A stretch of DNA of 29,507 nt, from the NCBI RefSeq assembly GCF_000315625.1, contig NW_005434662.1, forward strand, positions 882,108 to 911,614, given 5' to 3'. Below the pieces are notes generated by a model. That model saw nothing but the letters and a program-made list of their open reading frames with translations, was not told the origin of the DNA and searched no databases. The DNA comes from Guillardia theta CCMP2712. Taxonomy: Eukaryota; Cryptophyceae; Pyrenomonadales; Geminigeraceae. Made by a program: the position numbers and the translations under genes. Shown here piece after piece: positions 18,268 through 28,073 of this stretch. The first letter of the stretch is position 1, and every line of letters starts with the position of its first letter.

Positions 18268-21200
18268 TCATATTCTGCCTGCCTGTCAGTAGCAGTCCCT
18301 CTCTGTCCCTCTCTCCCTCTTGCCTGATGCAGGAATGTCGCGCTCGCTGGCTCGGAAGTAAAGATGGGATCTGCCGGCCTCCTAGCGCCGGACTGAAGCT
18401 CCACGATCTGCGAGAGGGTAAGAAGAGAAGAGAAGAGAAGAGAAGAGAAGAGTAGAGGAGAGGGGAGGAGAGGGGAGGGGAGGGGAGGGGAGGGAAGAGA
18501 AGAGAGGAAGCAGTTGTGGTAGTGATGGTGGAGGAGGAGGAGGAGAGAAAGTAGTTCTTACGATGGCAACGAACTCTCCTTCCTCGATCTTTTTGTTCTG
18601 GTTCGTGTCCGCCTCGTCGAACATCGACTGCTGCTGCGTGTCTGTCGTCTGCATGATCGAGTCGTTAGAGTTCCTTCTCCACCCCTCTATCCTCCTGCTC
18701 CTCCTGCTGTTCCTTCTCCACCCCTCCATCCTCCTGCTCCTCCTGCTGTTCCTTCTCCACCCCTCCATCCTCCTGCTCCGTTCCTCCTCCCATCTCCTTC
18801 TCATCCTCCTCTCGTTTCCTGCTCCTCTTCGATTACCGTAGGGAACAGGATCTTGAGGTCTCGCAGAAGCACGTAATTCACTCCGAACACGTCGAACTGC
18901 TTCCACCCGGCAGCATTTCCATTCGCTACCAACTGCCGCAAGTCAGAAGGTTGGGAGGAGGCGGGGCGGTGAGGAGGGGAGGAAGAGGCGGGGCGGGGCG
19001 GTGAGGAGGACGTTGAGCGGCACCTGCAGCATCTTCTGCTTGATCGGGCTCTGCATCCACTCGTAGTACTTGGGTCGGAGCAAGCCAGCCACCACGAGCG
19101 AGTAGGCCTGCAACAAGATCAGCTGAGCTACAGCTTGGGGGAGGGGGGGGGGGGGAGCTGACCTGCTTGAGCTGCCCCTGGTACTGGTGGAGGGAGTAGG
19201 CGACGACGACGATGGTGATGGAGGACTCCGGATGCTGCTTGAGCTCGATCTTCTCCACGGTGGAGGTGAAGTCCTTGACCCCCTGCCTGAGCGCGTCGTT
19301 GCCGTAGTTGAGCTCGAAAACGAGGGTGGGCGAAAAGGTCCCGGTCGACGTGTTGAACTCCATCACCTGCGCCGTCCGCTGCACCACCAGGTCAAGATCG
19401 TTCACGAGAGGAGCCGAGGAGCCGAGGGTGCTTGGAGGGTCCGTGTAGGCCAGCGTGATGCGGAGAGGCTGCTCGCCGTTCATGGCGAGCAGTCTGAAGG
19501 TGTAGGTGTGCATGTAGCCCTGCTGATCAATCTCGTTCTCCTTCAGCCAGTAGCTCCATGCTGAGTCCCCGAACCACAGCGAGTCCACCAGCCTCGGCCT
19601 GCTGGCCAGTCACCCTCCCGTCTCCTCCTCCTCCTCCTCCTCCTCCTCCTCCTCCGCTTCTCCTCTCCTCACCTTCCGTACCCCTCGTACGCGTTCGGGG
19701 ATGACGAGAGCGACACGCGAACCTTCTGAGGAGGAGGCTGCACCCACACGGGGCAGGTCTCGGGGTCAGCGCAGGCTGGTGGCTCCTGGTACTTGTCGAC
19801 GATCACGCCGCCTCCGATGGAAGAAGCTCCGTTGACCACCATCGCCTTGAGAAGCGACGCCGATGGTCTCGTCCAGGACGCGCTGGGGCTGCGGAAGCCG
19901 GAGGGGTAGTACCCATCTGCAAGGTACTGCCGGAAGAGAAGGACGGCGCCTTGAGGGGAGAGGTCAGAGGAAGAGGAAGGGAGGGAGGCTAGAGGAAGAG
20001 GAAGGGAGAGAGCGGCTGACCTGCGATGAAGCCGGCTGAGATCGAAGTGCCGCTCGCAGAGATGACGGCAGCCATCTCGTCGTAATTGTCTGCTGCCGTC
20101 ACTGAGCACCCGTAGGCGGCTGTCGAGATGCTCGACCGTCTTTTGCACTGGACGCCATTCGGCGTGTCTGTGTTGCTCTGCGTGTTCCCGTCGGAGTTGG
20201 CGGTGATCACCAGGTCTCCTGGCCCCACTACGTCTGGTTTGAACCTCCCGGCCCCGGGCCCTTCCGTCTTCCCCAGCCCTCCCCTCCCTGACCACTCCGG
20301 CACCTCGTTGGACTCGAAGGGCGTGCAGGTCGCCGCCGTGTCAGCGAACTTGCACTGCGAGCAGAAGTCGGAAACCTGCGAGAGGATCAGCACAAGCAAG
20401 GCAGGAAGCACAAGGAGCTCAAGCTCCTGCTGCGCTACCTGGGAGGCTCGGGTGTAGTTGACGCTACAGCAGGCAGCTTGAGCCTCGCAGCAGGTGGTGA
20501 GCGTGCAGGGGTACTCGGCCTTCCTTATCGTGATCTTTCCCGTCACGATCACCTTGTACAGCGCGAGGTTCCTGATGGCGATGCCGTAGCCCGAGTCGGC
20601 TTTTTTGAGGTTGGAGGTGTGTCGAACTACCCGAGAGAGCTTGTACCCCGTCTCATTGCATGGCTGGTTCAGGCAGAAGTGCATCAGAAACTCGTCATTG
20701 CAGCAGTTGATGGGCCCGTCTGCGTCTGAAGGGCAACCCTCGTACCAGAGCTGATCTCCAGGCTTCGGGTCTCGCTTGCACTGCACAGCAATCAGCTCGC
20801 CCTCTTTCCCACTTGTCTTACCTCCGCCAGGTGGCACGTGACGTCATCAAGCTCTGTGCTGCCTCCGTAGCTGACGGAGGAGCATCCGGGCTGAAAGAGA
20901 TACTGGCTGATCTCCTGGCTGGCTGGTCGAGACAGACAGACTTCTGCCTTGGCAGACTGCTTCTGCTGCGACGTCATGCACGGGTTGGGACGCAGGCCGG
21001 TGGTGACGCCGCTCTCAAAGTACTCGAAGAAGTCCAGGCGAGAAAACAGCATCACTTGCACTCTAGTCGTCTCCAGCCCCGCGTTGGGGGTGGCGAAGGG
21101 AGCTGGCGTCGCTTCGATCTCGTACTGTATGCTCGACCCTTGCGACGCCCACTGGAAATTGTCCTTGACGTACTGCTGGATGTTGGCGTCGAAGATGCTC

Positions 21201-23597
21201 ATGTTGGGGATATGGAGGGTGAACATCTCGTTGGCGGGGATCTCAACGCTGTTTAGCGTGTACTCCACCTGGACGGTGTCGTTGCAGCACGGGGGGATGG
21301 ACTGCATGAGGGTCTGGTAGTTGGCAGAGGTCACGTACACGCCCTTGATGAAGTCTGACTTGCTGCACTCTCGCGGGTACGTGCATGGGCAGATGTCAGC
21401 GATGGGGTCGCGGTAGGTTGCGGCTACTCGGTACTCCTCGTTGAAGTTGTAGTTCGCCCCCACGCTGATGCAGTTCTTGCACGTAGCAGGCGATGCCACC
21501 GTGTCGTACGTCCAGAGAGCTCCTCCGTCCCCCACTGCAGTGACGACGAGGAAGTCCGGATGATCCCACATGAACTTGTCCACGTCCATGGCCTGAGCGT
21601 TGTAAACCGCACAGTAGCTGTGGTTCTGCCCTTGCGGCACCTTGCAGCCCCACGAGTCCAGGTGAACGCGCACGCCTGCGTCATAGGCGGGCTGGAGCAA
21701 GTTACTGTAGATGTCCAGAGGAACAGTCACGTCGTTGACCTTGATACAAGTCTCAGACGCGAAGTTGCAGTTGGGGTCAGCGTTCTGCATGAGGTCGCTG
21801 AAGTATATCTTAGCCGCAGGAGCGATGCCGTTGAACTCTGACGCCTCTGCGACTTCATTTGCGTGTGACGTTGGAGCGAACGCCATGCCTGCGACGGTGC
21901 CCGTGACATGCGTACCATGACTGAGCAAGCATGCGTCATGCCTCACACACCCTCCCTGCCTGTGTCCCTCCTCCTTCTCCCTCTCTCTGTCGCTCACCCG
22001 CTCTGTCGTCTCCCTGGTCCCCGCAGGGTTTCTGTGGAGTCTTCATCTGCAGGTATCCTCGTAGGAGCAGGTTGATCCCCTGACCATTGGCGACTCCTCG
22101 GTTGACGATGATGACCACGTACCCGCCAACCGACGGAGGAAGTAGGAGTCCTCCAGCTGGAGATGTTGGGTTTCTACTGATCAGGTCGCACTGGTTCAGG
22201 CACTTAGTGTAGTCCGGGTTTGCCGTCGAGAAGCTCGGGCCGTCTTTCCTCTTCAACACGAACACTTGTAGTTGACCTTGGGCGTCCAGCGCCCCCGAGC
22301 CAGGAGCTGAGTACTCTGAGGGGTAGTTGCTAGTGACGCCGATCACGTTGTACTCGATCGAAGCTCCGATCGCATCGTACAGTCTAGGAGCAAAACGTGA
22401 CTGAGATTCCACCGCAGGAAAGTTGGTGACTCTGCTGCTTCCCGAGGGCAGCAGTCCTCCGGGAGCTACGAAGTCAACCCTGTCCAAGGAGATGTCTTTG
22501 GGGCACATGTCGCAGACAGCGCAGTCTTGGATGTAGTTGTAGCTCACTATCTTTCGTCGAGACATGTCGATACTGTTAAAGGGAGGTTGCTTCCCAGCTT
22601 CAGGATTCAGCTTCGAGTTGTCTTGATCCCAGTAGAAGCAGTTGTCCCAGTCGATCCCCGTGTCCGCAATGCCAATCACTTGTCCGCTTCCATTCAAACC
22701 TCTTTGATACAAGGAGTTGTCTCGACTTCCTGTTCGTGTACCATCATAGAGCATCTGAATGCCGGCTGAGTTGTGCGGGAAGTACCGCAACTTGGGTTCA
22801 ACAAAAAGCACCTCAGCCCTTAACTGCAGAGTTTGCAGCACCGCCTCTAAGTTCTCATGGCTTCCAACTCGAACTCTCAGGCGATCTTGTGACGCCTGGA
22901 CGATGTCGACTGACAGCATAGCCAGGATGAAGCTCTCATCAAGGCTGCCTATGATTTCATCTTCCCCCACAAGGATATCACGAGCTCCCCGACGCATGCG
23001 CAGGGAAGACCTCACATCTCTAGATATGAGATGTACAATCAGAGACACTTCAGAGTTGGCTCCTTCAATTGGATCATCAAAGTTGGCTCCTTCGCTTGGA
23101 TCATCAGGGTAGAAAGAATTTTGTATTCTTACTGTCTCCGCGCTCCCAAGGTACTGGGACAGCATATGAGCTTTGTCTCTTTTTCCGACCCACAAAACTC
23201 CTGTCAAACTTACAAGGCGCCTAGCCACAGCTTCGCTCGCAAGTATGATATACGCCATGTTAGGCACGTAATGTACAAGCTTCGATTGCAATACTTCTTC
23301 TACTAAAGTCACATTTGCATCTTCACTTAGTTGTATGTACCATTGTTCAATAGAATCTCGTTTCCACAATCTTCTCAGATGACTCAGCAAGATTGATTGG
23401 TCGCGCAATGAAGGAGCGTTTCTGGTATTGATGGCTTCCCCATTCACGAAGATCTTTCTGGAATCAGCGAGGTCTTGATGGGTTATGGTGTTTGCTGGCA
23501 CAACTGTTGACACGAGGCAGCAAAGAACAAGGAGAGGAGCGAGAGAAGACAAGAGCTGACAGGGAGGCATCCTCTCGGCCGGTCCCCTCCTCATCAT
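18268..23597 (-). CDS. Secreted subtilisin-like serine protease (S8) with C-terminal EF-hand, about 1490 aa
   Basis: Proposed exons (minus): 23597 to about 21994/21998, 21920-20822, 20780-20439, 20375-20021, 19949-19673, 19598-19163, 19107-19024, 18932-18837, 18648-18562, 18407-18324 and 18282-18268. A signal peptide (SSLAPLLVLCCLVSTVVPA) and a propeptide precede the triad: Asp in IGIADTGID (about residue 311), His in SHGTHVTGTVAG (about 536) and Ser in SGTSISAGFIAG (about 1126). The oxyanion segment reads VTAVGDGGALW, Asp where Asn is usual. A long Cys-rich insert separates it from GRFKPDVVGPG. Then come ALLFRQY-type helix residues (VLLFRQYLADGYYPSG), a beta domain (LRITLAYTDPPS, LVNDLDLVV) and an EF-hand loop DTNQNKKIEEGE (exon at 18648). 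The junction before the His exon is out of phase with a GT donor. The last intron uses GC-AG; without it the frame runs on into the permease gene's antisense. Confidence 0.85.
18421..18561 (-). repeat. Purine-rich low-complexity intron (GAGAA/GGGGA) of the subtilase
   Basis: The 154-nt intron 18408-18561 is, on the plus strand, a chain of AAGAG and GGGGA pentamers. On the gene strand it is a long polypyrimidine stretch leading to the acceptor CTCTCGCAG. Confidence 0.85.
18671..18779 (-). repeat. 39-bp tandem repeat in a subtilase intron
   Basis: A unit containing TTCCTTCTCCACCCCTC and CCTCCTGCTCCTCCTGCTG (plus-strand view) is present about 2.8 times inside the intron 18649-18836. The translated Leu/Pro-rich plus-strand frame is an artefact of this. 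Confidence 0.9.
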
Positions 23598-23938
23598 CTC
23601 ATCCTCTCCTCCTCTTCTCTCCTCCTCCTCATCTCATGTCGTATCACCCCAAGAGCCATTGTAACTTGACCGTACTTGACTTGCAATCTTTCTCTCTTCT
23701 ACCCCACCCCACCCTTTGTTCCTCATGTTACGCTATACTACCCCGCCCCTTAGCCTATTATACCCTACCCTTAGATACACTACCCCACCCCCACAAGTTG
23801 GCTTTTATCGTCTAGAGCCGGCGGGCCGCTCGCAGCCCCGCCGAGTCGAAGGTCAGTGAATCCAGCAGGCAGGATGGTGTAACGGTAAACGTAACCGTAT
23901 TATATCCGTTACATATGGTTTCACCAGAAGCTGCAGCC
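23598..23938. promoter_or_regulatory. Divergent promoter region with TACCC boxes
   Basis: Between two divergent genes lie repeated C-rich boxes: CTACCCCACCCCACCC (23699), ATACTACCCCGCCCC (23736), TATACCCTACCC (23760) and ACACTACCCCACCCCC (23776). Next to the FAM32A-like start is GTAACGGTAAACGTAACCG (about 23879-23897). The clustering suggests shared regulatory elements; the binding factor is unknown. Confidence 0.4.
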
Positions 23939-24452
23939 ATGCCGGAGAAGGCAGGCAAGGAGGGAGGAGGCGGCGGAGGCGGCGGTAAAGCAGCAGGAGG
24001 AGATAAGACATCGCAGAGCTTCAACAAAGCTGTTGGCGGAAAGCTGAAACTGAAGGGAGTCGAATTTAAAGGGTGAGTTTGACATATACTTGTATCCCTA
24101 AAACTTTATCCGGTTTGATTTCACTAGAATCGTGTCATTGGTTTTATGAACTCCTCTGTTTTAAGCTTCTGTGGTGAATGTTCTTTTCTTTTATGAAGCT
24201 ATTTCATGATTGGTTTCAATTTGAGCTAATATCATGTTTTTTTTATGTTCAGCAAGAAGATCAAGAAGAGCAAAGATGGTACTCAGACGCTAAACCTTCA
24301 AGCAAAAACGCGCGAGGATGAATTGAATGACCGCGTAAAGAAGAAGAGCGATAGATTTTGCATGCATACATAGTAAGTGATCCGATACACTTTCGAAAGT
24401 TGAGGCGAATTTTCCTGCGTGAAAACTCAGTATTGACACGAAGAATGTCTGA
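23939..24452 (+). CDS. FAM32A-like small lysine-rich protein (about 91 aa, 3 exons)
   Basis: Exons 23939-24072, 24253-24372 and 24431-24452 join in phase (276 nt). The protein starts MPEKAGKEGG, has a Gly run, then SFNKAVGGKLKLKGVEFKG and a Lys-rich stretch. The GGKLKLKG block is the hallmark of the N-terminus of FAM32A proteins (a nuclear protein linked to the spliceosome in animals). The family's C-terminal block ending in a DIPKVG-like motif is absent; instead it ends KSDRFCMHT or, with the last 58-nt intron (GTAAGT donor), KSDRFCMHTYIDTKNV. If the intron is retained the stop is at 24373. The identity rests on the N-terminal block only, so the family is likely but not sure. It is divergent from the subtilase. 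Confidence 0.55.
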
Positions 24453-25217
24453 ATTCCATAGCTGATCAGGAGGAAAACTTCTTGGCATCATGGTTTAGAC
24501 CAATTAAACATGATATCCTGTGTCATTAGAGCTGAAGAAAACAAGGATTCAACAACATTGTTATTCAACACCCAGCTCAACAGGCATGGTATTGATTGTA
24601 CAACGTTGGATTCTGGGAGATCACAAATGATACAGAAGACGTTCCTGCTTCTTGCGTTGCCCTGGATCGATTTTACTGGCCCTGAAAGCTCTAGCAGGAT
24701 GTGGAAGGGGAATGTGTAGAGAGAGAAGAGGGAAGTGGAGACAGAGCCGACGAGAGGTGGAAGGCACGAAAAGATGGTAGCGCATTGGTTGAAAGGTAGC
24801 ACATTGGAAAAGGGGGGAGGGAGAGGGTTGAAATGAAGCATGGACACATGGAGAGCGTGCTGAAGGGAAGCGAGAGCGGGTGAGACGGGGATGAGTCGGA
24901 TAACTTTGAGATAGAGATCATCGCATGGAGGCCGGCAGGGGAGGACACGCTTTCGGATATGCGAGGGGGTAGGAGGGCAAGAAGAATGCACAGTCTAGTC
25001 TCTTCACTTTATCATGGCGGGCAAGGAGAATTTCTTTACCTGTATTTTTTTAATGAGGTTGACAACCATGCTGCTGTTTGCTCGTTTGATGAGCTTCAGT
25101 CCGACGCGTTGAACTTCATCTCGTTGTTCCATTTGACACAGTCTTCAGCTCGTTATTCCATTTGATGCAGTGTTCAGCTCGTTATCTGTATAGATATCTC
25201 AAGGAACAAGGAATGCG
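24453..25217. other. Intergenic, no gene supported
   Basis: Composition is less GC-rich than the genes around it. The open minus-strand frame 24488-24991 is Ser/Pro/Leu-rich with no motif. Near 25115-25180 a short block (CTCGTTVTTCCATTTGA type, with TTCAGCTCGTTAT) occurs two to three times in tandem. Confidence 0.4.
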
Positions 25218-25535
25218 GTGCAGATCATGACCATTTTTCACTTGGTGGTGCAGACAAGTCCGAGGCCTTCGGCTTCCTGGTGTGCTACATGGCGTTATCT
25301 CGCTGACCCGAGCACTTGCGCTGCGATGCCCCAGATGAAAGCGCTTCCAGCTCTCGTGCTGGAGTTGGCTGAGAGCGTGTGCATGACGGTCAGACTATCG
25401 GCTCTTGTCATCGCTGGCCACTTGTGGGCTGACCTGACCAGTCTGCTCTTGGGAATGACTGCCGGCGAGTTTACACCTCTTTCACTGCACGCGAAAAGAT
25501 TTGTTTTCATGTCCGAATTGAATTGCGACCATTGA
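25218..25535 (+). pseudogene. Possible ATP synthase subunit a-like fragment
   Basis: The frame includes LVLELAESVCMTVRLSALVI followed by AGHLWADLTSLLLGM. The R-L-x4-x-AGHL pattern recalls the conserved helix of F0 subunit a (Arg then AGH). The flanks (a Trp/Pro/Ser-rich start and a polar end) do not fit a complete subunit, and the DNA is not AT-rich as recent mitochondrial transfers would be. It may be a decayed nuclear copy or a chance likeness. Confidence 0.2.
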
Positions 25536-25598
25536 AGCTCGAAAGAGAGCGATATCGAGAACGGCATGGCTAATTGACTATTTCTTCACGGTCACTTT

Positions 25599-25625
25599 CT
25601 TTACTCAAAGTTAAGTTAAAAATCA
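25599..25625 (+). repeat. 27-bp direct repeat, left copy
   Basis: The block CTTTACTCAAAGTTAAGTT plus AAAAATCA is identical to 27492-27518. The two copies flank the CENP-B-like gene at 1.9 kb spacing and include the palindrome AAGTTAAGTT-like core. Confidence 0.9.
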
Positions 25626-25948
25626 GCTCGGACTCCAGCGAGTCGGAGAACCAACCCTCATGCTGCCCTCTCAGTGCGACTCAATCGGTGAACAGCGACT
25701 TACCTGCCCACAGGCTCACCGCGGTGGCGCCGGGGAGACAAAAGGACTCAACTTAGGCTACGATACGGCCTGAGTCTGTGGCATCGAGCCCGGCGAACTG
25801 GCTTTCAATGCTTTATGGACAAAAATCAAGTTCTGTTTCCTGATTCTCGTTACCGTACTATGTACAAGACAAAATCATATCACTCAAAAGGAATCCCACT
25901 CGATGTATCTAGTATCTCACTGTTTGTATGTCATTGCTGCGGTATCCC

Positions 25949-26767
25949 TCAGGCTTTTTGGCGTTTGCTGAGTCCGTATCGCCTCATGAAGCCATTATAC
26001 CAACCCCGTCCGGCACTGAAATTCAACATTCCCATCCTTCTTGCCAGATCGCTAGCGAACGCTTGTACCTTTGAACGCCGAAGAGTCTGTCCCTCAATCT
26101 TGAGCACAAACTCTCTTACTGCTCGCTCAAAGTCTGGTACTTGCAGGACCGATCGCTTCACAGTAGGCTGGACCCCTGTTGCGGCCATTACCTTGAGTTT
26201 CATAATGTTCTCAGGTTTTAAGAGTTTTGAGATTGCAGAACGGCTTTTCCCATATGATTTTGCAAATTGTGTGTGCGTTTTGTGCTTGTTGTCGCTGTTT
26301 TCATATTGACGAATGATTTCTAATTTTTCACCCAGAGTAAGTTTTGAAGTTTGCCGATTCGCAGTGTAAGGAGCACAGGTTTTCTTCATCTTCATTGCAT
26401 TCAAGGGAGCCACCGCCGGGGGGCAACCGGCACTGTCGGAATTGAGATCATTCCCATCGATGTAGGAGATATAGGGATTCTTGCTGTCACAACCATGACA
26501 TTGAGTTTCGTTGCAGATCTCAAGAGACCACTTGACCTCCGATGTCTGCAACACTGCTTCAGACGAGGTTGTTATCCCTTCCGACTGCAGCGTCTTCTTG
26601 AGGTATGCATCGAACTCCTCAAGAGTGTGAAACTCGCTTGAGTCATTGTCACTCGAATCAGACAGGTCCATGTTGGCCCATTGTTCACTACCTATAGGCT
26701 TTAAGAGCCAAGAGTTCGAGTCCTCGGCACTGGATGATCGAGAGAGGCTGAATAGAGGGGCATTCAT
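25949..26767 (-). CDS. CENP-B/pogo-type DNA-binding protein without nuclease domain (272 aa)
   Basis: A single open frame begins at ATG 26767. Residues 1-60 are Ser/Asp-rich and acidic, and a small Cys cluster (CNETQCHGC) lies near 90. Residues about 143-195 form a psq-type helix-turn-helix (LTLGEKLEIIRQYE, QFAKSYGKSRSAISKLL). Residues about 213-270 form the CENP-B-type domain (PDFERAVREFVLK, FASDLARRMG, FSAGRGWYNGFMRRYGLSKR). This is the DNA-binding half of Tigger/pogo/Tc5-like transposases. The frame stops right after it (KRQKA) and no DDE catalytic domain follows within 350 bp, so it is either a truncated transposase or a domesticated DNA-binding protein. A 27-bp direct repeat flanks the locus; no terminal inverted repeats were found by eye. 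Composition is poorer in GC than the neighbours. Confidence 0.75.
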   Translation of the reverse strand: MNAPLFSLSRSSSAEDSNSWLLKPIGSEQWANMDLSDSSDNDSSEFHTLEEFDAYLKKTLQSEGITTSSEAVLQTSEVKWSLEICNETQCHGCDSKNPYISYIDGNDLNSDSAGCPPAVAPLNAMKMKKTCAPYTANRQTSKLTLGEKLEIIRQYENSDNKHKTHTQFAKSYGKSRSAISKLLKPENIMKLKVMAATGVQPTVKRSVLQVPDFERAVREFVLKIEGQTLRRSKVQAFASDLARRMGMLNFSAGRGWYNGFMRRYGLSKRQKA

Positions 26768-27491
26768 AATAGTGACCAGGAAGAATGGGATGAAGGATGA
26801 ACTGATATTCGCACTGAGGACGAGAGCTTGTGATGGAGGAGGAGCACGAGAGCTTGTGATGGCGGGGGCAGGCGAAGGTCAGACCAACAAAGAAGAGACG
26901 GGGAGGGGGGGAGCTCGGGTCGACGAGGCGTAAAGGATGGTGCAAATGATCATCCCAAAGGGTGGGTAGTCAAGGGATGAAGTGGGGGTGGGGGGTATGG
27001 TTAGCTATGGTAGAAGAGGTCAGATATACAACTTTATATGTCATCGATAACTTTACTACTGTCTTTACCACACGCAAGAAGTCACTTTTTTACAGGCTGA
27101 CTGAAGTGACGCCAGCTATCCCTCATCTTTCTTTTAGCCCCCCCTACCCCTCAGCCTGACTGAGTGCCGTGACTTGGCTCCTTTACCCCTCACTGGGTAA
27201 AAGAGTCCCCTAAAGCTCTCGAGCATTGACCGCTTTTGACTGGCTGACCCACTAGGCCTACTGCCTGAATGAAGAGTGTACTACTATCACAGCTATCACA
27301 GCCTGCGTGCGGTAGCCGCGGTCACTCCCCGGGGGGTTGAAAGCGGCGCGGCCGCAACCGGAGGCTCCGGGGAGTCCGGGCGGCGGGTTGTGCCCCGTAG
27401 CCTGTCACACGCGGCCGAGTGACCAGGTCGCTAATACGGTCCGGTACTTCAAGTAAATTTATATCCTGGCAACATATCGCCTAGTCAATGA
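26768..27491. other. Intergenic, no gene supported
   Basis: C-rich TACCC boxes (27145-27155, 27185-27195) and a G-rich counterpart (GGGTGGGTAGTCAAGGG at 26958) occur here as in other intergenic parts. From 27300 to 27420 the sequence is strongly GC-rich with short inverted blocks. No convincing frame was found. Confidence 0.4.
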
Positions 27492-27518
27492 CTTTACTCA
27501 AAGTTAAGTTAAAAATCA
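27492..27518 (+). repeat. 27-bp direct repeat, right copy
   Basis: This copy is identical to 25599-25625. Beyond 27518 the two flanks share only a few more bases. Confidence 0.9.
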
Positions 27519-28073
27519 CCTAGTCACTTTTAAAACAAAGTAAACTTCCCGGACAGCTCTGCTCGGCCCGTCGGAACTTCCGAACGGTTCCGGCAGTGTG
27601 TGGGCCCGGGCCGGGCATACTGACCGTACACTCCCCCGTAGTACTGACTCTGAGTCAGGTTGCGATGAGTCACAATACCTGATGTATACCCCTCCCTCAG
27701 CCTCTAATGAATGGGGTAGGGTAATCTCTTCTCCCCTCCAAAGATGTCGACGCAGGAACAGTCAGCGGCAGGACGGACGAGCAGGAGCAGCAGGAGGAGC
27801 AGCAGGAGCAGCAGGAGGAGCACGAGGAGGAGAAAGATATGAGGAGGAAACGAATCAGTACCACGATGGGGAGCAGGAGAAGGACGAGGAAAAGAAGGAG
27901 AGGTGGAGAGGTGTTACATGAGCATGTGAAGGAGGAGGCAGGGAAGGGAAGAGGAAAGGCAAGAGTAGCGGCGAGAGGAGAGGGCAAGGAGACAAGAGAA
28001 TGGCATGGAAGAGTCACAAAAAAGGGAGCGGGGAAGAAAGGTTGACGTGATCTGGTCAGGTTTGGCTGCCGAG
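27519..28073. other. Intergenic with purine-rich low-complexity stretch
   Basis: Bases 27780-27960 are a chain of AGCAGGAGG-type units that open spurious Arg/Glu- or Ser/Arg-rich frames. A palindromic block GGGCCCGGGCCGGGC lies at about 27602-27616. This may be the 5' region of the next gene. Confidence 0.4.

Noticed and set aside
18563-18841. Plus-strand Leu-rich frame resembling a membrane protein
   Set aside because: It arises from the 39-bp intron repeat and the antisense of the EF-hand exon.
24488-24991. 167-codon minus-strand frame
   Set aside because: No domain, biased Ser/Pro/Leu composition and no supporting context.
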